A stretch of DNA of 40,489 bases. Source: Bradyrhizobium genomosp. I (2014). Its GTDB lineage: Bacteria > Pseudomonadota > Alphaproteobacteria > Rhizobiales > Xanthobacteraceae. The notes under the pieces were generated by a model that did not search any database, was not told where the DNA came from, and worked only from the letters and a program-made list of their open reading frames with translations. The translations under genes and the position numbers were made by a program. The stretch is taken from NCBI RefSeq assembly GCF_000261685.1, contig NZ_AJQE01000173.1, forward strand, positions 1-40,489, written 5' to 3'. Below, piece by piece: positions 34,152-40,489 of this stretch (within the stretch, counting starts at the first letter, position 1; each line of letters opens with the position of its first letter).

Positions 34152-36383
34152 ATGAAACGTCTCAAGATCCTGCGGCGGTGGTTTGCGCGGAAGTTCGGCC
34201 TTGCCCGGCTGATGTGCCTTGCGCTGCTGGTTCTGTTTGCCGGCGTTCGCCTCTGGGATCCGCCGCCGATCCAGGAATTGCGGCTGCGCACTTTCGACAT
34301 GTTCCAGCTGATCGATCCGCGCCACAAGACGGCACGGCCGGTCACTATCGTCGACATCGACGACAAGAGCCTCGCCAGGCTCGGTCAGTGGCCGTGGCCG
34401 CGCACGCGGATCGCCGATATGATCCAGAACCTCACCCAGAGCGGCGCGGTGGCGATCGGCTTCGACGTGGTGTTTTCCGAGCCCGACCGGCTCAATCCGG
34501 ATCTGGTCGCGGGCCAGATGCGCTCTCTCGACGATGCCACCCGCGCCAGGCTGCGCGAGCTTCCGACCAACGACCAGATTCTCGCCGATGCGATCAAGCG
34601 CTCGCGCGTGGTGCTGGGCGAGACCGGGCTGCCGGAGGTGCTGTCCGAACTCGACAAGTCGCTTCCGTTCACGGGCATCGCGACGCTCGGCGAGGAGGGA
34701 TCGGAGCGTTTCCTTTTCGATTTCCCCGGCTTGCTGCGCAACGTGCCTGCGATCGAGAAGGTCGCCGCCGGTCGCGGCTTGTTCTCAATCAAACCCGAGC
34801 GCGACGGCCTGATCCGCCGCGTGCCGATGGTGATGCGCGCGCAGGGCAACATCATGCCCTCGCTCAGCCTCGAGATCCTGCGGGTCGTCACGGGAACGCC
34901 GACGCTGCTGATCCGCACCGACAAGACCGGCATCAAGGCCGTGCGCCTCAAGGGCCTCGAGATCCCGACCGACAAGAACGGCCAGCTCTGGGTGCATTAC
35001 GCGCGGCAGGACCCGTCGATCTACGTCTCCGCCGCCGACGTGCTCGACAACACCGTGCCGCCGAGCAGGATTGCTGGTAAGTTGGTGTTGATCGGCACCT
35101 CGGCGGGCGGCTTGAACGACATTAAGACTACGCCGGTCGAGAAGGCGATGCCGGGCGTCGAGATTCATGCCCAGGTGCTGGAGAGCGTGCTCAGCAAGGC
35201 TGCGATCTCGCAGCCGAGCTATGCGCTTGGCGTCGAGCTGATCGCGGCGCTGATCATCGGCCTGCTCGTCATCATCTTCACCCCGAATCTCGGACCGGTG
35301 CGCCTCGTGCTCGCCGGTGCGATGTTCGCCGCGATCCTGGTCGGCACGTCCTGGTTCTTCTATGCGCAGTACCGCTACCTCATCGATTTCACCTATCCGC
35401 TGCTCTCGACCACCGCGATCTACCTGACGCTGATCTTCGCCAGCTTCGTGCGCGAGCAGCGCCAGCGCGTGCAGATCCGCGGCATGTTCGCGCAATACAT
35501 GTCGCCGGTGCTGGTCGAGCAGCTGGCACAATCGCCGGAAAAGCTCGTGCTCGGCGGCGAGGAACGCGAGATGACGATCATGTTCTCCGACGTGCGCGGC
35601 TTCACCACGATCTCGGAGAGCTACAAGCACGATCCGCAAGGGCTGATCGCGCTGATGAACCGCTTCCTGACGCCGCTGACCGACGTCATCATCGAGCGCA
35701 AGGGCTACATCGACAAATACATGGGCGACGCCATCATGGCGTTCTGGAACGCGCCGCTCGACGATGCCGAGCACGAGGTCAACGCCTGCGAGGCGGCGAT
35801 CCAGATGCTGGAGCAAATCGATCTGGTCAACAAGGAGCGCGAACAGGAGGCCGCCGACGGCGGCCACGTCTACATCCCGCTCAACGTCGGCATCGGCCTC
35901 AACACCGGCATCGGCGTTGTCGGCAACATGGGCTCCGACCTGAAGAAGAACTATTCCGTGCTCGGCGACAGCGTGAATCTGGCCTCGCGTCTCGAGGGGC
36001 AGACCAAGGAATACGGCTTCCCGATCATCGTGGGCTCGCGGACTGCGCTCGCCGCCAAGGAGAAGTTCGCGATCCTCGAGCTCGACTTCATCATGGTCAA
36101 GGGCAAGACCGAGCCGGAAGTCATCTACGCCATCGCGGGCCGCGAAGACGTGATGCATTCGGGCGCATTCCAGCGCCTGCGCAACATCACCATCGAGATG
36201 CTCGGCTGCTACCGCAGCCGCAACTGGCAGGGCGCACTGGACGCGATCGAGCGCGGCCGCCGCAGCGAAGACGCCGACACGCTGGAAAAGCTGTTCCGTC
36301 TCTACGAGGCAAGGATCAGGGATTTCCAGCTCAATCCACCACCGGAGGGCTGGACCGGTGCATATGCGCTGCTGACGAAGTAG
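34152..36383 (+). CDS. CHASE2-domain class III adenylate cyclase
   Basis: 743 residues. TM1 is at about 17-34. The periplasmic CHASE2 sensory domain spans about 40-355 (RTFDMFQLIDPRHKTARPVTIVDIDDKSLARLGQWPWPR...FDVVFSEPD). TM2-4 fall at about 361-379, 386-408 and 414-436. The catalytic domain follows from about 470: metal Asp D480 in FSDVRGFT and D526 in KYMGD, with K522 and D606 in the adenine-specifying pair, and N609/R613 in LGDSVNLASRL. The K-D pair points to ATP as substrate, giving cAMP. A C-terminal extension (about 660-743) follows. It is 68 bases downstream of the FecR/VCBS gene on the same strand. CHASE2 cyclases next to FecR-domain genes are, as far as I recall, a recurring pairing in proteobacteria. 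The sensed signal is unknown. Confidence 0.92.
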   Translation: MKRLKILRRWFARKFGLARLMCLALLVLFAGVRLWDPPPIQELRLRTFDMFQLIDPRHKTARPVTIVDIDDKSLARLGQWPWPRTRIADMIQNLTQSGAVAIGFDVVFSEPDRLNPDLVAGQMRSLDDATRARLRELPTNDQILADAIKRSRVVLGETGLPEVLSELDKSLPFTGIATLGEEGSERFLFDFPGLLRNVPAIEKVAAGRGLFSIKPERDGLIRRVPMVMRAQGNIMPSLSLEILRVVTGTPTLLIRTDKTGIKAVRLKGLEIPTDKNGQLWVHYARQDPSIYVSAADVLDNTVPPSRIAGKLVLIGTSAGGLNDIKTTPVEKAMPGVEIHAQVLESVLSKAAISQPSYALGVELIAALIIGLLVIIFTPNLGPVRLVLAGAMFAAILVGTSWFFYAQYRYLIDFTYPLLSTTAIYLTLIFASFVREQRQRVQIRGMFAQYMSPVLVEQLAQSPEKLVLGGEEREMTIMFSDVRGFTTISESYKHDPQGLIALMNRFLTPLTDVIIERKGYIDKYMGDAIMAFWNAPLDDAEHEVNACEAAIQMLEQIDLVNKEREQEAADGGHVYIPLNVGIGLNTGIGVVGNMGSDLKKNYSVLGDSVNLASRLEGQTKEYGFPIIVGSRTALAAKEKFAILELDFIMVKGKTEPEVIYAIAGREDVMHSGAFQRLRNITIEMLGCYRSRNWQGALDAIERGRRSEDADTLEKLFRLYEARIRDFQLNPPPEGWTGAYALLTK

Positions 36384-36419
36384 GCTGCAAGTGAGTGGGT
36401 TCTGCAGTCGCCCACACTC

Positions 36420-36506
36420 CGTCATTGCGAGGAGTTCTTGCGACGAAGCAATCCAGGATCCCTCCGCGGAAAGATTCTGGATTGCTTCGCTCCGCTCGCA
36501 ATGACG
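36420..36506. repeat. 87-base inverted repeat of the cgtcattgcgaggag type, copy 2
   Basis: It has the same length and arms as 3656-3742, with inner differences. It lies 36 bases after the cyclase stop and before the convergent SBP gene ending at 36602. Confidence 0.88.
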
Positions 36507-36601
36507 AGTATCGAGGCGATTGCGCGCGATCATTCCGAGCGATCGTCCCGGCGAAAGCCGCGACGACCGCGTTCATTGAGCCTGGCACTCAGCCCGCCGC
36601 C

Positions 36602-38197
36602 TCACTCCACCCCGATCGTCGTCAGATCCTGGAACCAGTGCTGCGCCTGCACGAATTGCTTGATCTTCGGCGACAGCGCGTGCGGGTTGGTGTCGTGGAC
36701 GACCCAGACCAGCGCCGCGTCGTCGACGATCAGTGCATGGGCCTGCGCTAGCAGCGCGTCCTGCTTGGCGGTGTCGAAGGTCTGCTTGGCTTCGTCGATC
36801 AGCGCGTCGACCTTCGGGTTCTTGTAGCCGCCCCAGTTGACGCCGACCGGTGCGACCTGGCCCGAATGGAAGAACCTCACGATGGCATAAAGCGGGTCCG
36901 AGGTGACATAAGCGATGTTGTTGGCGGTGATGCCGGCGTTCATCTCGTCGGCCGCGCCCTTGCGCCAATGCGTATAGAGCGTCTCGAGCTCGACCACCTT
37001 GAAGTCGATGTCGATGCCAATCTCCTTGAAACTCTGCTGCAGGAACTCGTTCATCGGCAGCGACAACATCTGGCCGGTGCCGCCCTGTGCAATGATGAAG
37101 GTGGTCTTGAGCGGCTTGGCCTTGGAGTAGCCCGCCTCCTCGACCAGCTTCTTGGCTGCTGCGAGATCATATTTCAGATCGAAACTGGGCTTGCCGAACC
37201 ACGGGCTCGACGGGTCGACCTGGCCCTTGGCCGGCTTGGCGAGGCCGTTCATCAGGCCGACCACCGCCTCGCGATCGATCGCGAGGTTCAGCGCCTTGCG
37301 CAGGCGGATGTCGGTCCAGGGCGAGCCCGGCAGCACGCTCAGATGATAGTTCCAGACGTGCGGCGTGATGTTGTCGACGATCTTCATGCCGGCGGCCTTG
37401 AGCTGCGGCACCGCGTCAGGCGCCGGGGTCTCGATCAGATCGACCTGGCCCGCGAGCAGCGCGTTGGTCCGCGTCAGCGCCTCCGGCATCGGCACCAGCA
37501 CGAGCTTGTCGACCTTGGGAATGCGCTTCTTGTTCCAGTAGTCCGGATTCTTGCTGAGTTCGGCGAGCTCGCGCGGCACCAGTTTGGTCAATTTGAAAGG
37601 GCCGGTGCCCGAGGGCTGGCTGGCGAATTTGTCCCAATCCTTGCCGAGCTTCTCATACTGCGCCGGGCTCGACACCAGGAACCACAGCATCTGATACGGG
37701 AAGAAGGAATCGACCGTCTTGGTGGTGATCTCCACGGTAAAGTCGTCGATCTTGGTGTAGCTGGCGACGGAGGGCAGGCGGGTCTTCACCTGCGCGCTCT
37801 GCCGCTTGTCGAATTGCGGCGCCTTGTCGTTGAGCACCTTGTCCAGATTCCAGATCACCGCATCGGCGTTGAACTCGCTGCCGTCGTGAAACTTCACGCC
37901 CTTGCGAAGCGTAAAGCGCCACTTGGTCTTGTCGGCATCGTCCACTTTCCATTCGGTGGCGAGCCCCGGCACCAGCTTGCCGGGGCGATCGGCGACGTCC
38001 ATCTCCCAGGCGACCAGGGGATCGTAGATCGTGTAGGCCGTGAACTGGTAAGCGCCGGCGCCGCGATCGGGCTGGCCTGTCGTCAGCGGGATGTCCGCCA
38101 TCGAGATGCCGTAACGCACCACCGTTTCGGCGCGCGCCGAGATTGCGGAAACTGCCAGCGCAAGCACGGCGAGACAGGTGGATAGACGAATACGCAT
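36602..38197 (-). CDS. Dipeptide/oligopeptide-type ABC substrate-binding protein 1
   Basis: 531 residues from ATG 38197; an in-frame ATG three codons upstream (MRLMRIR) is less likely. Signal peptide MRIRLSTCLAVLALAVSAISARA. SBP family 5 (DppA/OppA) motifs are visible: GLATEWKVDDADKTKW, FHDGSEFNADAVIWNLDKVL, SGTGPFKL, LRKALNLAIDREAVVGLMNGLAKPAKGQVDPSSPWFGKPSFDLKYD, and a C-terminal ending typical of the family. It binds a peptide, amine or similar ligand in the periplasm. It is the divergent paralogue of the protein at 38397-40058. A -24/-12 promoter match lies 36 bases upstream of its start. Confidence 0.9.
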   Translation of the reverse strand: MRIRLSTCLAVLALAVSAISARAETVVRYGISMADIPLTTGQPDRGAGAYQFTAYTIYDPLVAWEMDVADRPGKLVPGLATEWKVDDADKTKWRFTLRKGVKFHDGSEFNADAVIWNLDKVLNDKAPQFDKRQSAQVKTRLPSVASYTKIDDFTVEITTKTVDSFFPYQMLWFLVSSPAQYEKLGKDWDKFASQPSGTGPFKLTKLVPRELAELSKNPDYWNKKRIPKVDKLVLVPMPEALTRTNALLAGQVDLIETPAPDAVPQLKAAGMKIVDNITPHVWNYHLSVLPGSPWTDIRLRKALNLAIDREAVVGLMNGLAKPAKGQVDPSSPWFGKPSFDLKYDLAAAKKLVEEAGYSKAKPLKTTFIIAQGGTGQMLSLPMNEFLQQSFKEIGIDIDFKVVELETLYTHWRKGAADEMNAGITANNIAYVTSDPLYAIVRFFHSGQVAPVGVNWGGYKNPKVDALIDEAKQTFDTAKQDALLAQAHALIVDDAALVWVVHDTNPHALSPKIKQFVQAQHWFQDLTTIGVE

Positions 38198-38232
38198 GAG
38201 TCGAAGCTCCAGGGAGGATCCGGGGCCAAACC

Positions 38233-38248
38233 TGCAATCTTGATGCCA
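38233..38248 (-). promoter_or_regulatory. Sigma-54 (-24/-12) promoter match for SBP 1
   Basis: On the reverse strand, TGGCATCAAGATTGCA has GG (38247-38246) and GC (38235-38234) with exactly ten bases between them and the TTGC element, matching the RpoN consensus TGGCAY-N5-TTGC. A start site near 38222 would leave a 24-base leader before ATG 38197. Confidence 0.75.
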
Positions 38249-38331
38249 GAATAGGCAGCGCGCCGAACTCGACCGTGCGTCATCACAAGGACTTGTCGTT
38301 GCGGGGGCAATTTGCCGAATAAGTTTCTCCT

Positions 38332-38347
38332 TGGCATGGCCATTGCA
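38332..38347 (+). promoter_or_regulatory. Sigma-54 (-24/-12) promoter match for SBP 2
   Basis: TGGCATGGCCATTGCA has GG (38333-38334) and GC (38345-38346) with ten bases between them, again TGGCAY-N5-TTGC. A start near 38358 would leave a 39-base leader before ATG 38397. It shares 12 of 16 bases with the promoter for SBP 1. Dyads CAAG-ga-CTTG (38286-38295) and GGCAA-t-TTGCC (38306-38316) lie between the two promoters. Confidence 0.75.
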
Positions 38348-38396
38348 TACGATTGCATCAAAATTAATCATCGAAAGCCGGAAAAGGACTGAGGCG

Positions 38397-40058
38397 ATGC
38401 TTATCAAGAAGAACAAGACCCGCGCGGCGCTGATCGCGCTGTTGGCGCTCGGCAGTGTGGCCGCATGGCCGCGTGCGGCCAGCGCCGAAACCGTGTTGCG
38501 CATCGGCATGACCGCTGCCGATATTCCGCGCACCCTGGGTCAGCCCGATCAGGGTTTTGAGGGCAACCGCTTCACCGGCCTCACCATGTACGACGCGCTG
38601 ACCGGCTGGGACCTGTCCTCCGCCGACAAGGCGAGCGTGGTGATCCCCGGCCTTGCCACCGAGTGGAAGGTCGACGATGCCGACAAGACCAAGTGGGTCT
38701 TCAAGCTGCGCCCCGGCGTCACCTTCCACGACGGCTCGCCGTTCAATGCCGATGCCGTCGTGTGGAACGTCGAGAAGGTGCTGAAGCAGGATGCGCCGCA
38801 ATTCGACGCCAGTCAGGTTGGCGTCACGGCCTCGCGCATGCCGACACTGGCCTCCGCCAGGAAGATCGACGACATGACGGTCGAGCTCACCACCAAGGAG
38901 CCCGACAGCTTCCTGCCGATCAACCTCACCAACCTGTTCATGGCGAGCCCGGCGAAGTGGCAAGCCTTCTACGACAAGGCCGAAGGCGCGGATGCCAAGG
39001 CCAAGTCGCAGGCTGCCTGGACCGCGTTCGCCAAGGACGCTTCGGGCACCGGCCCGTGGAAGATGTCGAGCTTCACGCCGCGCGAGCGGCTCGAGCTGGT
39101 CAGGAACGCGAACTATTGGGACAAGGCGCGCGTGCCCAAGATCGACAAGATGGTGCTCCTGCCGATGCCGGAAGCGAATGCGCGCACCGCAGCGCTGCTT
39201 TCGGGTCAGGTCGACTGGGTCGAAGCACCGGCACCGGACGCGCTGCCGGAACTCAAGCAGCGCGGCTTCAAGCTCTACGCCAACGAGCAGCCGCACGTCT
39301 GGCCATGGCAATTCTCGCGCGTCGAGGGCTCGCCCTGGAACGACATCCGCGTGCGCAAGGCGGCGAACCTCTGCGTCGATCGCGAAGGCCTCAGGGACGG
39401 CCTCCTCGCCGGCCTGATGGTGCCCGCGACCGGCACCTTCGAGCCCGGCCATCCCTGGCGCGGCAAGCCGAGCTTCGAGATCAAATACGACAAGGCAGCC
39501 GGTCAGAAGCTGATGCAGGAAGCAGGCTTCGGTCCGAACAAGAAGCTGGCGGTCAAGGTCCAGACGTCAGCGTCCGGCTCGGGTCAGATGCAGCCGCTGG
39601 CGATGAACGAATATCTCCAGCAGGCGCTGGCCGAATGCTATTTCGACGTGAAGCTCGACGTCATCGAATGGAATACGCTGTTCACCAACTGGCGCCGCGG
39701 TGCCAAGGACCCGTCAGCCAACGGCTCGAACGCGACCAACGTGACCTATGCGGCGATGGATCCGTTCTTCGCCCTGGTGCGCTTCCTGCAATCGGGCATG
39801 GCGCCGCCGGTCTCGAACAATTGGGGCTTCATCAACAACCCCAAATTCGACGAGCTGGTGAAGAAGGCGCGCCAGACCTTCGATCCCGCCGCACGTGACG
39901 CCGCGCTCGCCGAATTGCACGCGGCCTCCGTCGACGACGCGGCGTTCCTCTACGTCGCCCACGACGTCGGCCCGCGCGCGATGAGCCCGAAGGTCACGGG
40001 CGTCGTGCAGCCGAAGAGCTGGTTCATCGACTTCTCGCCGGTGTCGATCGCGCAGTAA
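38397..40058 (+). CDS. Dipeptide/oligopeptide-type ABC substrate-binding protein 2
   Basis: 553 residues from ATG 38397 (GAGG at 38391-38394, aaagga a little further up). Signal peptide MLIKKNKTRAALIALLALGSVAAWPRAASA. It is a clear paralogue of the protein at 36602-38197: both contain GLATEWKVDDADKTKW and FHDGS-x-FNADAV. Compared with SBP 1 it has an insertion of about 15 residues (FYDKAEGADAKAKSQAAW), and different ligand-pocket residues are likely. The permease gene follows after about 250 bases, so this SBP is probably its direct partner. Confidence 0.9.
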   Translation: MLIKKNKTRAALIALLALGSVAAWPRAASAETVLRIGMTAADIPRTLGQPDQGFEGNRFTGLTMYDALTGWDLSSADKASVVIPGLATEWKVDDADKTKWVFKLRPGVTFHDGSPFNADAVVWNVEKVLKQDAPQFDASQVGVTASRMPTLASARKIDDMTVELTTKEPDSFLPINLTNLFMASPAKWQAFYDKAEGADAKAKSQAAWTAFAKDASGTGPWKMSSFTPRERLELVRNANYWDKARVPKIDKMVLLPMPEANARTAALLSGQVDWVEAPAPDALPELKQRGFKLYANEQPHVWPWQFSRVEGSPWNDIRVRKAANLCVDREGLRDGLLAGLMVPATGTFEPGHPWRGKPSFEIKYDKAAGQKLMQEAGFGPNKKLAVKVQTSASGSGQMQPLAMNEYLQQALAECYFDVKLDVIEWNTLFTNWRRGAKDPSANGSNATNVTYAAMDPFFALVRFLQSGMAPPVSNNWGFINNPKFDELVKKARQTFDPAARDAALAELHAASVDDAAFLYVAHDVGPRAMSPKVTGVVQPKSWFIDFSPVSIAQ

Positions 40059-40079
40059 GGTGAGCACGCTCTATCAATG

Positions 40080-40274
40080 CGTCATGCCCGGGCTTGACCC
40101 GGGCATCCACGTGTCTCCTCCAGCTCCGTCATTCCGGAATAGTCCGAAGGACCGGACCTCAGGTGCGCAATTGCGCACCGGGCAATCTCGAGATTCCGGG
40201 TTCGATGCTTTGCATCGCCCCGGAATGACGGACCAAGAAGAACGTGGATGGCCGGGACAAGCCCGGCCATGACG
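40080..40274. repeat. Nested inverted repeat between SBP 2 and the permease
   Basis: The outer arms CGTCATGCCCGGGCTTG (40080-40096) and its complement at 40258-40274 pair with one mismatch. Inside are a second pair around ccgtcattccgg/ccggaatgacgg and, at the centre, a perfect 16-base palindrome GTGCGCAATTGCGCAC (40163-40178). Confidence 0.85.
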
Positions 40275-40311
40275 ACCTGCGATATCTACGCATTCAACTG
40301 AGTAACCAAAC

Positions 40312-40489
40312 GTGCTCGCCTATATCGCCCGACGCATCGTCTATGTCGTTCCGATCGTCATCAGCGTCGCGCTGGTGTGTTTCCTGCTCGTGCACATCAC
40401 GCCGGGCGATCCGCTGGTCGCGGTGCTGCCCGCCGATGCCTCGCAGGAGCTCGCCGCGCAGCTCCGCGCCGCCTATGGCTTCGACCGGC
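40312..40489 (+). CDS. N-terminal part of a DppB/GsiC-type ABC permease (runs off window)
   Basis: The first 59 residues from GTG 40312: LAYIARRIVYVVPIVISVALVCFLLVHITPGDPLVAVLPADASQELAAQLRAAYGFDR. The N-terminal helix followed by ITPGDP and LRAAYGFD is the standard opening of dipeptide-type permeases. It lies 253 bases after SBP 2 with a strong nested repeat in between. It should form the channel with a second permease beyond the window edge. Confidence 0.9.
   Translation, partial: MLAYIARRIVYVVPIVISVALVCFLLVHITPGDPLVAVLPADASQELAAQLRAAYGFDR

Noticed and set aside
38249..38331. NtrC or NifA enhancer sites between the two sigma-54 promoters
   Set aside because: I found no TGCAC-N5-GTGCA or TGT-N10-ACA match; only short dyads.
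40060..40272. Short frames inside the repeat before the permease
   Set aside because: They fall entirely in the nested palindrome and differ between arms only as expected for repeat DNA.

Overview
The window looks like chromosomal DNA of a Bradyrhizobium-like alphaproteobacterium (Hyphomicrobiales). The reasons are the high GC content, the dense set of intergenic palindromic repeats typical of that group, CtrA-type TTAA-N7-TTAA boxes, and a gene set of this style (DedA, transglutaminase-like cysteine peptidase, Liv-type transport with acyl-CoA ligases, CHASE2 cyclase). This assignment comes from pattern recognition, not a search. I see no rRNA, tRNA, CRISPR array, insertion sequence or phage gene.

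Layout. 1-2.2 kb: the end of a Tyr/Gly-rich small protein, a HisE-like pyrophosphatase, a DedA-type membrane protein flanked by inverted repeats, and a secreted Cys-containing protein. 2.2-3.6 kb: aspartate ammonia-lyase. 3.9-8.8 kb: an acyl-CoA-flavoured block with two paralogous flavin oxidoreductases of the nitronate monooxygenase family, a thioesterase-like protein, a 32-residue membrane peptide and a reverse-strand acyl-CoA ligase. 8.9-10.8 kb: three conserved hypothetical proteins, the first two preceded by full or near CtrA boxes. 11-16.4 kb: a winged-helix/TPR regulator, a PcaB/PurB-type lyase, an M29 aminopeptidase and a cupin. 16.5-20.5 kb, reverse strand: a hypothetical protein, a metallo-beta-lactamase-fold protein and a two-gene ABC exporter.

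20.7-27.5 kb: one six-gene unit livH-livM-livG-livF-acyl-CoA ligase-substrate-binding protein, which reads as uptake of a carboxylate or amino-acid-like compound followed by CoA activation. 27.7-29.6 kb, reverse: an LprI-like periplasmic protein and a LapG-like cysteine peptidase. 30.2-36.4 kb: a 1285-residue FecR/VCBS-repeat protein with an RTX-like C-terminus, followed by a CHASE2 adenylate cyclase. Divergent from the LapG-like peptidase across a 621-base palindrome-rich spacer, these form the most interesting candidate system: a secreted surface protein, a possible processing protease and a cAMP-producing envelope sensor.

36.6-40.5 kb: two paralogous dipeptide-type substrate-binding proteins, divergently transcribed, then the start of a DppB-like permease. 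The 199-base spacer between them carries two oppositely oriented -24/-12 (sigma-54) promoter matches, one correctly placed for each gene. This is the clearest regulatory signal in the window.
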